A DNA stretch of 34,164 nt from Sphingomonas sp. (lineage in GTDB: Bacteria > Pseudomonadota > Alphaproteobacteria > Sphingomonadales > Sphingomonadaceae). This document shows, one piece after another, positions 8,207-18,720 of this stretch. The notes beneath the pieces are model-generated. The model was given only the letters and a program-made list of their open reading frames with translations. It had not been told where the DNA came from and searched no databases. Numbering within the stretch: position 1 is the first letter of the stretch; the number at the start of each line of letters is the position of its first letter. The position numbers and the translations under genes are program-made. The DNA lies in NCBI GenBank assembly GCA_025356055.1, contig JANXUU010000119.1:1-34164 (forward strand). Direction: 5' to 3'.

Positions 8207-9307
8207 ATGACGTCAATCTTCGCCCGCGCGGCTCTCGTCGTGCCGCTTGTCCTGCTTGGCGGCTCAGCCATCGCGCAAAGTTCGCCGACCGGCTCGCCCG
8301 ATGCGCGCCCGCCAATGTTCCGCCCGCCGTCGAAGCAGCTTCCGCCGCCCGCCGCGCCCGACATGCAGGCGGTCCTCAACGGGATGGCCAAGCTCGGCGC
8401 CCGCCCGATCCATTCGCTCACCCCGGCACAGGCCCGCGCCCAGCCGTCGCCCGCCGACGGGGTCCGCGTCGTCCTTCGCCAGCGCGGGATGAGCACTGCG
8501 CCCGATCCGGCGGTCGTCACGCGCGACCTCGCCTATGGCCGCGACAAGGAGCAGGTCGCGCGGATCTACACCCCCGCCAACCACGCCCGCGGCCCGCTGC
8601 CGCTGGTCGTCTATTACCACGGCGGCGGCTGGGTCATCGCCAATCTCGACGTCTATGATTCGACCCCGCGGATGCTGTCGAAGAAGCTTGGCGCAATGAT
8701 CGTTTCGGTCGAATATCGCCACGCCCCGGAGCACAAGTTCCCCGCTCAGCACGATGATGCGGTCACCGCCTATCGCTGGATCCTCGACAAGGCGGAAAGC
8801 TGGGGCGGCGACACCTCGCGGTTGGCGTTCGTCGGCGAGAGCGCCGGCGGCAACCTCGCGATCACCACCGCAATCGCCGCGCGCGACCATCACATGCCGA
8901 TGCCGCGCCACATCGTCTCGGTCTATCCGATCGCCAATTCGAGCACGACCCTGCCCTCGCGCATGATTGCCGCCAACGCCAAGCCGCTGTCGACCCCTGA
9001 CCTGCCGTGGTTCGGCTATTACTTCTCGCGCACCCCGGCCGATATGCAGGATCCGCGGATCAACCTGGTCAAGGCCAACCTGCGCGGACTGCCGCCAGTG
9101 ACGATCGTCAGCGCGCAGATCGATCCCCTGCTGTCGGACGGACTGACCCTCACCACCGCGCTGCGCCGCGCCGGCGTATCGGTCGAGCAGCGCACGTTTC
9201 CCGGCGTGACGCATGAGATGTTCGGCATGGGCGCGGTCGTTCGCGGTGCAGCGGCGGCCAACGACTATGCCGTCGCCCGCCTGCGCCCGGTGCTCGCGCG
9301 CCGATAA
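8207..9307 (+). CDS. Exported alpha/beta hydrolase of the hormone-sensitive lipase family
   Basis: A carboxylesterase or lipase-like enzyme, likely periplasmic or secreted. The 366 residues begin with a signal peptide (MTSIFARAALVVPLVLLGG, cut near AIAQ at 24) and a Pro-rich linker. The oxyanion motif HGGGW is at 138-142, the nucleophile elbow GESAGG has Ser212, Asp306 lies in QIDPLLSDG and His336 in VTHEMF: a complete triad with the HGGG signature of the HSL branch. The ATG at 8207 has GAGGAG upstream and gives a proper signal peptide; an in-frame ATG at 8123 would spoil it and is rejected. It is followed by two exported peptidase genes. Substrate (acyl ester, arylester, small polyester) cannot be deduced. 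Confidence 0.92.
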   Translation: MTSIFARAALVVPLVLLGGSAIAQSSPTGSPDARPPMFRPPSKQLPPPAAPDMQAVLNGMAKLGARPIHSLTPAQARAQPSPADGVRVVLRQRGMSTAPDPAVVTRDLAYGRDKEQVARIYTPANHARGPLPLVVYYHGGGWVIANLDVYDSTPRMLSKKLGAMIVSVEYRHAPEHKFPAQHDDAVTAYRWILDKAESWGGDTSRLAFVGESAGGNLAITTAIAARDHHMPMPRHIVSVYPIANSSTTLPSRMIAANAKPLSTPDLPWFGYYFSRTPADMQDPRINLVKANLRGLPPVTIVSAQIDPLLSDGLTLTTALRRAGVSVEQRTFPGVTHEMFGMGAVVRGAAAANDYAVARLRPVLARR

Positions 9308-9317
9308 ATTCGCAACG

Positions 9318-9332
9318 GGGCTTGTGAAGCCC
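9318..9332 (+). other. Small hairpin between hydrolase and S9 peptidase
   Basis: GGGCTT and AAGCCC pair around a three-base loop shortly after the hydrolase stop. No T-run follows, so it is at best a weak terminator or mRNA-end structure. Confidence 0.3.
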
Positions 9333-9372
9333 GGCTACTTGCGCTTGATCGCCTTTGAACACCGGGGGGAAG

Positions 9373-11448
9373 ATGATGCGCAAGTGGCGGTTGGCGTTAA
9401 AGGCGTTTGGAGCGGTGGCGTTGTTTGGGGCAGCCGGCGGAGCGATATCCGCCCCCGCCGAGGCACCCAACCCACTGTTCTCGGGCATCGACCTGTTCAA
9501 CCTGACCCGCGCTTCGGATGTCCAGATCAGTCCCGACGGGCGGCAGGTCGCCTATGTCCGGCTGACCGGCGACATCATGACCGACCGCGCGGTGTCGTCG
9601 ATCTGGCTGGTCGACGTCGCCAGCGGGCGGCAGCAGCCGCTCGTCACCACGGCGGGCGCGCACAGCCCGCGCTGGTCGCCCGACGGCAGCCGCATCGCCT
9701 ACGCCGCCGCTGGTGGCGGAGGAAGCGGCGCTGAGGACGGATCGTCGCAGCTGTTCGTCCGCTGGCTGGCAAGCGGCGCGACGGCGCGGATCACGGGCCT
9801 GCCCGACAGCCCGCAGAACATCGCCTGGTCCCCCGACTCGCGCCGCATCGCCTATGTCATGGCAATCCCCGACGAGGGCCTCACGCTCGGCAAGGCGCCG
9901 GCCAAGCCCGAGGGCGCGAAGTGGGCCGAGCCGCTGCAGGTGATCGACAAGCTCACCTATCGCACCGACGACAGCGGCTACCTCAAGCCCGGCTGGGCTC
10001 ATCTGTTCGTGATCGACGCCGACGGCGGGGCCCCGCGCCAGCTGACCTTCGGACCGTGGCACGACGGCGGGCCGCTTGGCTGGACCCCCGACGGCCGTTC
10101 GATCCTGTTCAGCGCGGTGCGCAAGGGCGACTGGCAGCGCACCTTCCGCGACAGCGATATCCAGTCGCTCGACCTCGCCAGCGGTACGCTGACCGCGCTG
10201 ACCCATCGCAACGGCCCCGACCAGAACCCGGCGGTGTCTCCCGACGGGCGCCTGATCGCCTTCACCGGGTCGGACGATGACGGCAAGGCGTTCGACCAGG
10301 ACCACCTCTATGTCATGAACCGCGACGGCAGCGGGGTGCGCCAAGTCGCCGCATTGTTCGACCGAAGCATCGATCATGTGGAATGGGCGCACGACGGCCG
10401 CTCGCTCGTCGTCGGCTATGAGGAGCAGGGCGACCGCCGCGTATCGCGCATGACGCTCGACGGGCGGGTCACTCGACTGGCGAGCGGGATCGTCGGATCG
10501 GACATTGACCGGCCTTACGTCGGCGGCGATTTCAGCCTGGCGCGAACGGGGGCGGTCGCCTTTACCACCGGCGACCCGGCGCACCCCGCCGATGTCGGCA
10601 TCGCCAGCGGGGGCGCGACCCGTCGACTGACCCGGCTCAACGACGATTATCTCGCCGCCAAGCGCCTCGGCGCGATCCGGTCGCTACCCGTCCGCGCGCC
10701 CGACGGCGGGCAGGTGCCAGCGTGGCTGATCACTCCGCCCAACTATGTCGCGGGAACCCACGTGCCGCTGATTCTCGAGATCCACGGTGGGCCGTTCGCT
10801 TCCTACGGCCCGAGCTTCTCGAGCGATGATCAGCTTTACGCCGCCGCTGGCTATGCCGTCCTCTACACCAACCCGCGCGGCTCGACCGGCTATGGCCAGG
10901 CGTTCGCCGACGGGATCGACAAGACCTATCCGGGGAGCGACTTCGCCGACTTGATGGCGGCGGTCGACGCGGCGGTGGCGAGCGGGGTCGCCGATCCCGA
11001 AAACCTGTTCGTCACCGGCGGCTCGGGGGGCGGCATCCTCACCGCATGGATCGTCGGATCGACCGACCGCTTTCGCGCCGCGGCGGCGCAGAAGCCGGTG
11101 ATCAACTGGACGTCGATGGCGCTGACGTCGGACGGTGGATCCGATCAGGCCAAATATTGGCTCGGCAAGATGCCGTGGGAGGACCCGCAGCTTTACTACA
11201 AGCTGTCGCCGGTCTCGCTGTTCGGCAAGATCAAGACCCCCACTCTGGTTGTCGTCGGCACCGACGATTATCGCACCCCGGTAAGCGAGTCCGAGCAGCT
11301 TTACACCGCGCTGCAGGTGCGCGGCGTGCCGACCGCCTTCGTCAAGGTGCCCGGCGCCAATCACCACGGGCTCGCTGCGCGGCCGTCGCAGTCGGCGGCC
11401 AAGACGGCGGCGATCATCGCGTGGTTTGATACGTATAAGAAACGCTAG
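9373..11448 (+). CDS. Exported S9 family serine peptidase (prolyl oligopeptidase fold)
   Basis: Likely cleaves short peptides (dipeptidyl or acylaminoacyl peptidase type) in the periplasm. Signal peptide: MMRKWRLALKAFGAV with Ala-rich cleavage near ISAPAEA. Then a beta-propeller built of repeated SPDG/SPDS/TPDG blades (for example VQISPDGRQVAY, RWSPDGSRIAY), and a C-terminal alpha/beta hydrolase domain with HGGPF, nucleophile GGSGGG (Ser551), Asp632 in GTDDYR and His665 in NHHG. GGSYGG is commoner in the family; here Tyr is Gly. Two adjacent ATGs (9373, 9376) follow a GGGGGGAAG ribosome site, and the second has the better spacing; an upstream in-frame TTG (9355) is less likely. Length is 691 residues. 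It is followed closely by the M28 peptidase. Confidence 0.95.
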   Translation: MMRKWRLALKAFGAVALFGAAGGAISAPAEAPNPLFSGIDLFNLTRASDVQISPDGRQVAYVRLTGDIMTDRAVSSIWLVDVASGRQQPLVTTAGAHSPRWSPDGSRIAYAAAGGGGSGAEDGSSQLFVRWLASGATARITGLPDSPQNIAWSPDSRRIAYVMAIPDEGLTLGKAPAKPEGAKWAEPLQVIDKLTYRTDDSGYLKPGWAHLFVIDADGGAPRQLTFGPWHDGGPLGWTPDGRSILFSAVRKGDWQRTFRDSDIQSLDLASGTLTALTHRNGPDQNPAVSPDGRLIAFTGSDDDGKAFDQDHLYVMNRDGSGVRQVAALFDRSIDHVEWAHDGRSLVVGYEEQGDRRVSRMTLDGRVTRLASGIVGSDIDRPYVGGDFSLARTGAVAFTTGDPAHPADVGIASGGATRRLTRLNDDYLAAKRLGAIRSLPVRAPDGGQVPAWLITPPNYVAGTHVPLILEIHGGPFASYGPSFSSDDQLYAAAGYAVLYTNPRGSTGYGQAFADGIDKTYPGSDFADLMAAVDAAVASGVADPENLFVTGGSGGGILTAWIVGSTDRFRAAAAQKPVINWTSMALTSDGGSDQAKYWLGKMPWEDPQLYYKLSPVSLFGKIKTPTLVVVGTDDYRTPVSESEQLYTALQVRGVPTAFVKVPGANHHGLAARPSQSAAKTAAIIAWFDTYKKR

Positions 11449-11514
11449 CAGGCGATTGCACTGGTGCATTTTTCGCGCCAGCATCGCGCCATGAACTTTC
11501 ATAAGGAATTGCTA

Positions 11515-13170
11515 GTGAAGCGCGTCGCCCTGCTCCTCGCCTCCGTACTTCTGCCGCTCACCGCGGCGTCCGCCGCGCCAGTCGCTACCTTCGACGCGCA
11601 GCGCATGTCGAACCATGTCCGCACGCTTGGTTCGGACGCCTACGAAGGGCGCGGCGTCGCGACTCGCGCCGAAGTCAAGACGATCGACTATCTCGTCGGC
11701 CAGTTCCGCGGCGCCGGGCTTCAGCCGGGCGGCGACCTTGTCCATGGCAAGCGCATGTGGACTCAGGCGGTCCCGCTGCTCAGGTCTGAGTTCACCGCCG
11801 ACCCGAAGATCCGCCTCAACCTAGCCGGCGCGCCAATGGTGCTCGTCCAGCGCGAGCAGATCGCCCTTCGCGCACCGATGGACGGATCCAAGACGATTAG
11901 CCTCGCCAAGGTGCCACTGTTGTTCGTCGGCTATGGCGTCGCGGCCGCTGAACGCGGCTGGGACGATTTCAAGGGCGTCGACGTGCGAGGCAAGATGCTC
12001 GTCATGCTGGTCAACGACCCCGATTTCGACGGTCCAGCCGGGGCCGACTTCGGCGGCAAGGCGATGACCTATTATGGCCGCTGGACCTACAAATACGAGG
12101 AAGCGGCGCGGCGCGGCGCGGCCGGCGTAATGATTGTCCACGAGACCGCGCCCGCCTCCTATGGCTGGAACACGGTCAAGAACAGCAACACCAACGCGAT
12201 GTTCGACATCGTCCGGGTCAGTCCGCGCACCGTCCACACCCCGTTCGAAAGCTGGATCCAGCGCGATATCGCCGCGCGAATCTTCGCCGCCGCAGGGCTC
12301 GATTATGAGCGAGCGAAAATGGCGGCGAAGCGCAAGGACTTCCGCCCGATGGATCTTCACGCGACGCTCGATGCCAGCGCCACCGCCGACACCTCGGTGA
12401 TCACTTCCCACAACGTCGCCGCGCTGCTTGCGGGCAAAACACACCCCAACGAAACGCTGATCTATTCGGCCCACTGGGACCATCTTGGCATTGGCCAGCC
12501 CGATGCAAAGGGCGACAAGATTTACAATGGCGCGGTCGACAACGCCACCGGGGTCGCGCATCTGATCGAGCAGGCGCGCGCCTTCGCCGCCGAGCCGCGC
12601 ACCGACCGCTCGATCCTGTTCTTGGCGGTCACCGCAGAGGAAAAGGGGCTGCTCGGCTCCGAATATTACGGCACCCACCCGCTCTATCCGCTGGCGACGA
12701 CAGTCGGCATGCTCAACACCGATTCGATGGGCGTCCACGGTCCGGCGCGGGATTTCTCGATTTCGGGATCGGCCAAGCTTGGACTGCTCGATGACCTCAT
12801 TGCCGAAGGGGCGCGCGAAGGCCGCCACTTTACTCCCGACGCGCACCCCGAGGCGGGCCATTTCTTTCGCTCCGACCATTTTTCGATGGCCAAGGTTGGC
12901 GTTCCGGCGATCTCGCTCGACGCCGGGCTTGACCTCGTCAAGGGCGGCGCGGCGCGCGGCGAGGCGCTTGCGAAGGACTATGTCACGCGCATGTATCACC
13001 AGCCTGCCGACGAGTGGCAGTCTGACTGGGATTTCACAGGAATGGTCGCCGACGCCGAACTGCTCCACGCGGTCGGCAAGAAGCTGGCAAATAACCGCGA
13101 ATGGCCCAACTGGTCGAAAGACAGCGAATTCCGCGCCGCGCGCGACCGCACTGCGGCGCTGCGCAAATAG
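11515..13170 (+). CDS. Exported M28 family zinc aminopeptidase with PA domain
   Basis: Removes N-terminal residues from peptides using two zinc ions, outside the cytoplasm. I start it at the GTG at 11515: AAGGA lies seven bases upstream and the product then opens with a clean signal peptide, KRVALLLASVLLPLTAASA. Upstream in-frame starts at 11464 and 11491 add residues before the signal and are disfavoured. A protease-associated insert (around 130-270, with FVGYGVAAAERGWDDF) precedes the rest of the catalytic domain. Visible zinc and catalytic residues are His320 (HWDH), Asp342 (VDNATG), Glu375/Glu376 (AEE), Asp403 (NTDS) and His455 (SDHFS). At 551 residues it fits the PA-M28 class. It probably acts with the preceding S9 peptidase to finish peptide breakdown. 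Confidence 0.94.
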   Translation: MKRVALLLASVLLPLTAASAAPVATFDAQRMSNHVRTLGSDAYEGRGVATRAEVKTIDYLVGQFRGAGLQPGGDLVHGKRMWTQAVPLLRSEFTADPKIRLNLAGAPMVLVQREQIALRAPMDGSKTISLAKVPLLFVGYGVAAAERGWDDFKGVDVRGKMLVMLVNDPDFDGPAGADFGGKAMTYYGRWTYKYEEAARRGAAGVMIVHETAPASYGWNTVKNSNTNAMFDIVRVSPRTVHTPFESWIQRDIAARIFAAAGLDYERAKMAAKRKDFRPMDLHATLDASATADTSVITSHNVAALLAGKTHPNETLIYSAHWDHLGIGQPDAKGDKIYNGAVDNATGVAHLIEQARAFAAEPRTDRSILFLAVTAEEKGLLGSEYYGTHPLYPLATTVGMLNTDSMGVHGPARDFSISGSAKLGLLDDLIAEGAREGRHFTPDAHPEAGHFFRSDHFSMAKVGVPAISLDAGLDLVKGGAARGEALAKDYVTRMYHQPADEWQSDWDFTGMVADAELLHAVGKKLANNREWPNWSKDSEFRAARDRTAALRK

Positions 13171-13180
13171 GGAGCGGATG

Positions 13181-13801
13181 ATGGCCGACCTCAAATTCTA
13201 CACCAATCCCCAGTCGCGCGGGCAGATCGTGCGGTGGATGCTCGAGGAGGTCGGCCAGCCCTATGAAACCGAGATTCTCACCTATGACGGCACGCTGAAG
13301 GGCGAGGCTTATCGGGCAATCAACCCGATGCAGAAAATCCCCGCGATCGTCCATCGCGGGAAGGTGGTAACCGAGGCCAGCGCGATTTGCCTCTATCTTG
13401 CCGATGCGTTCCCCGACGCCGGACTCGCCCCGCCGCTTGGCCAGCGCGCCGAGTACTACCGGTGGACCTTCTTCGCCTCGGGCCCGGTCGAGGCGGCGTT
13501 CAGCAACAAATCGGCAGGCTGGGAGCCCGATGCCGACAAGCAGCGCATGTTCGGCTATGGCAGCTTCGATCGCGCGATCGACGCACTCGAGACCGCGGTT
13601 GACGGGAAGCGCTTTATCTCCGGGGACAAGTTCAGCGCCGCCGACATTGTCGTCGGCTCGACCATCGGCTTCATGCTGATGTTCAAGCTGCTCAACCCGC
13701 GCCCCGCCTTTTCCGACTATCTCGCCAGCGTCACCGACCGCGACGCCTATCGCCGTGGCAAGCAGCTCGACGAGGAAGCCGCGGCCACGCTTGCCGCTTG
13801 A
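13181..13801 (+). CDS. Glutathione S-transferase family protein
   Basis: A cytosolic GST-like protein of 206 residues. The thioredoxin-fold N-half reads LKFYTNPQSRGQIVRWMLEE and INPMQKIPAIV, with the cis-Pro and the VVTEASAICLYLAD glutathione-binding stretch (Glu-Ser replaced by Glu-Ala, with Ser next). The C-half is helical with FISGDKFSAADIVVG, the N-capping motif of the family. Ser at SRGQ is the likely activating residue, as in beta/theta-like classes. Two ATGs are adjacent (13178 and 13181); GGAG at 13171 favours 13181. It starts ten bases after the M28 stop and is probably cotranscribed. Substrate unknown. A frame reaching further upstream inside the M28 gene is a shadow. Confidence 0.93.
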   Translation: MADLKFYTNPQSRGQIVRWMLEEVGQPYETEILTYDGTLKGEAYRAINPMQKIPAIVHRGKVVTEASAICLYLADAFPDAGLAPPLGQRAEYYRWTFFASGPVEAAFSNKSAGWEPDADKQRMFGYGSFDRAIDALETAVDGKRFISGDKFSAADIVVGSTIGFMLMFKLLNPRPAFSDYLASVTDRDAYRRGKQLDEEAAATLAA

Positions 13802-13815
13802 CGAGCAATAAAAAA

Positions 13816-13839
13816 GGCCCGGCAGTTTCCCGCCGGGCC
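13816..13839 (-). terminator. Intrinsic terminator in the convergent gap, for the BI-1 gene
   Basis: Perfect 8-base arms GGCCCGGC and GCCGGGCC enclose an 8-base loop. On the minus strand the stem is followed by TTTTTTATT, so it ends the BI-1 family transcript arriving from 14603. On the plus strand only a short CATTT follows, so it would end the glutathione transferase transcript less well. Confidence 0.85.
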
Positions 13840-13862
13840 CCCATTTCTCGATCTTGCGAAGC

Positions 13863-14603
13863 TTAGCGGCGGTTGCCCATGAAGCTCAGCATGAACTGGA
13901 ACATGTTGATGAAGTCGAGATAGAGCCTCAGCGCGCCCATGATCGCAGTCTTGCTGGCCATCTCGCTGCCCGAAACCTGGGCATACAGGCTCTTGATCTT
14001 CTGCGTATCATAGGCAGTCAGCCCGGCGAACAGCAGCACACCGATCGCACTGATCGCCAGCTGCATCGCCGACGATTGCAGGAACATGTTGATGACCATC
14101 GCCACCAGCAGCCCGACCACGCCCATGATCAGGAAAGTGCCGAAGCCCGACAAATCCTTCTTGGTGGTGTAACCATAGAGCGACAGGCCAAGGAAGCTCG
14201 CCGTCACCGCCGCAAAGGTCTGTGCGATCGACACGCCGGTGTAGGCGATGAACAGCGTCGACATCGACAGTCCCATCGTCGCGGCGAACGCGAAGAACAC
14301 CAGCTTCATCGTGCCGACGCTCATCCGGTTGGCACCAAGCGACAGCGCGAACACGAAACCCAATGGAGCGAGCGTCACGATCCAGCCGAGGCCGGAAAGC
14401 CCGCGCCCGGACTGGCTGATCAGCACGGCCTGGGCATAGGGCGCGAACAGCAGAGCGACGATTGCGGTCAGCAGCACTCCCGACGCCATATAGTTGTAAA
14501 CCGACAGCATGTAGGACCGCAGGCCCACGTCGCGGGCGGCACGAGGCACGCCAACCGAAGCGGTATTCACGCCGGTCACGCGCGGGTCGAACTGGTTCTC
14601 CAT
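13863..14603 (-). CDS. Bax inhibitor-1 (YccA/BI-1) family membrane protein
   Basis: An inner-membrane protein of the TMBIM/YccA family; bacterial members have been linked to calcium leak and, for YccA, to modulation of the FtsH protease. The 246 residues show about seven hydrophobic helices (for example YMASGVLLTAIVALLFA, LVFFAFAATMGLSMSTLFIAY, TFLIMGVVGLLVAMVINMF, LAISAIGVLLFAGLTAYDT) and the family's C-terminal ALRLYLDFINMFQFML. The Asp in AYDTQKI and the Asp in YLDFIN match the pH-sensing pair of the family. The ATG at 14603 has AGGAG upstream; a longer reading to 14648 lacks one. It converges on the glutathione transferase and is divergent from uvrA. Confidence 0.95.
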   Translation of the reverse strand: MENQFDPRVTGVNTASVGVPRAARDVGLRSYMLSVYNYMASGVLLTAIVALLFAPYAQAVLISQSGRGLSGLGWIVTLAPLGFVFALSLGANRMSVGTMKLVFFAFAATMGLSMSTLFIAYTGVSIAQTFAAVTASFLGLSLYGYTTKKDLSGFGTFLIMGVVGLLVAMVINMFLQSSAMQLAISAIGVLLFAGLTAYDTQKIKSLYAQVSGSEMASKTAIMGALRLYLDFINMFQFMLSFMGNRR

Positions 14604-14651
14604 TTCATCTCCTCTTCCGGGGGACCTCAACGACACACCCCGTACCATCCT

Positions 14652-14680
14652 AATATCGTTGTTTCATGAAGGCAGTTCAA
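14652..14680 (-). promoter_or_regulatory. Sigma-70-type promoter for the BI-1 gene
   Basis: On the minus strand, TTGAAC (14680-14675) and GATATT (14657-14652) are separated by exactly 17 bases, each matching four of six consensus positions. Transcription would begin near 14645, leaving a leader of about 42 bases with the AGGAG site. Confidence 0.55.
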
Positions 14681-14789
14681 GGGAAACACGACATCGTGCC
14701 TTCGCGGGACACTCGCAAGGGTTGAACCCCATCGGCCGCCCGACCATTTACAAGGCTCTTGCCTCGCGCGTTCAGCGCTTGCTCCATGC

Positions 14790-14804
14790 GAACAAATATG
14801 GAAC
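14790..14804 (+). promoter_or_regulatory. LexA (SOS) box upstream of uvrA
   Basis: GAAC-AAATATG-GAAC is an exact match to the GAAC-N7-GAAC direct-repeat LexA box known for alphaproteobacteria. It lies 45 bases before the uvrA ATG. A TATGCT element (14814-14819) just downstream could be the -10, in which case LexA would cover the -35 region. The function is inferred from the established motif and its position at a classical SOS gene. Confidence 0.85.
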
Positions 14805-14849
14805 AAATACCTTTATGCTGACTCCTATTCCGAAGCATCGGTCTTCCGA

Positions 14850-17813
<2,964 letters not shown>

Positions 17814-17822
17814 CCCGGAGCA

Positions 17823-17862
17823 CACCCGAGCTAAGAAAACGCGCTTAGAGACGTGCCGGGTG
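17823..17862 (+). other. Nested inverted repeat just after uvrA
   Basis: Outer arms CACCCG/CGGGTG (17823-17828, 17857-17862) enclose inner arms CTAAG/CTTAG (17831-17835, 17844-17848). There is no T-run, so it may be a weak or factor-assisted terminator. The rest of the 254-base gap to 18068 contains no gene I can support; a minus-strand reading frame at 17831-18124 resembles no family I know. Confidence 0.35.
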
Positions 17863-18067
17863 GGGGCGGAGAAGCGGGATCAAGTGGCCAGCGGCCTCGC
17901 TTGAGCCGTGGCGCAGAAATGGCTTGCTCCAGCAATCTCCTTGACAGCATAGCTTTGTCGAATGGCAGCCCGCCGGACACGCAACATCTCAGGGCGGCGG
18001 CCATCTTGCCCAAAATGGGCGCGACGACACCAAGGCCATTTTGCAATTTAACTGAAAGCGCCATGTC

Positions 18068-18589
18068 ATGAAGATCAAGGATCGCCCCGAGTTCAAGAGC
18101 AAGCCAGCGCCGTTCACCCTGCAATCCAGCGACCTGGTGTCCACGGCGGTCAAGACCATGGCCGAAAAGAATATCGGGTCGGTGGTCATCATCGATAGCG
18201 AGCGGCGCGTCGAAGGGATTGTGACCGAACGCGATCTACTTCGGCGATTGCTTTATGATAGCCTCAATCCGATCGATACAAAACTTGGCGAAATCATGAC
18301 TTCCGAGGTCAAGACCGCAGGCGCCGATGACAATATGATCGAATGGCTTCGTCAGATGTCGAACGAGCGATTTCGTCATCTTCCCGTGGTCGACTCGGAT
18401 GGTCGCCTGATCACGATGATGTCCCAAGGTGATTTTGTCTCCTATACTTGGCCCGACCTGCTGTACCAACTCAAGGAAAAAGCAAAAGATGGCATTAAAT
18501 CTCCGGCAGCACCGGTTCCCATCTTGATCGCGGGCGTGATGCTATACACGTTGATCATCCTCATGATTCTCAAGTTTGTAGGACGCTGA
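18068..18589 (+). CDS. CBS-domain pair protein with a C-terminal membrane anchor
   Basis: A 173-residue protein: two CBS repeats (about 15-65 with VKTMAEKNIGSVVIID and GIVTERDLLRRL; about 75-128 with MSNERFRHLPVVDSDGRLI), then one hydrophobic helix at 150-171 (PILIAGVMLYTLIILMILKF) and three final residues. CBS pairs bind adenosyl nucleotides and act as energy or redox sensors; the tail anchor implies a cytosolic sensor tethered to the inner membrane. Base composition is clearly lower in GC than the neighbours, as is the gap before it, suggesting acquisition from elsewhere. ATG at 18068 lacks a strong ribosome site and overlaps a two-codon ATG TCA TGA. Its partner is unknown. Confidence 0.88.
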   Translation: MKIKDRPEFKSKPAPFTLQSSDLVSTAVKTMAEKNIGSVVIIDSERRVEGIVTERDLLRRLLYDSLNPIDTKLGEIMTSEVKTAGADDNMIEWLRQMSNERFRHLPVVDSDGRLITMMSQGDFVSYTWPDLLYQLKEKAKDGIKSPAAPVPILIAGVMLYTLIILMILKFVGR

Positions 18590-18645
18590 GCCACGGGCCA
18601 CTCCGGCCAACCTGAATGCGAATATCCTGCTTTAGAAAGACTATT

Positions 18646-18683
18646 CGGAAGGCACGGTGATCGCCGGGCCGTGCCTCCGTTTT
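18646..18683 (+). terminator. Intrinsic terminator after the CBS gene
   Basis: An 11-base stem with one bulged A, CGGA(A)GGCACGG (18646-18657) against CCGTGCCTCCG (18669-18679), is followed directly by TTTT. It ends the CBS-protein transcript 60-90 bases after the stop and insulates it from the dehydrogenase gene that follows. Confidence 0.75.
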
Positions 18684-18720
18684 CCCGCCAGAGGCAGGCG
18701 AAGTTGTTGGGAGAGTGAAC

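Noticed and set aside
17831-18124. Minus-strand frame of 97 codons in the gap after uvrA
   Set aside because: Overlaps the CBS gene start, has no family resemblance I recognise and no clear ribosome site.
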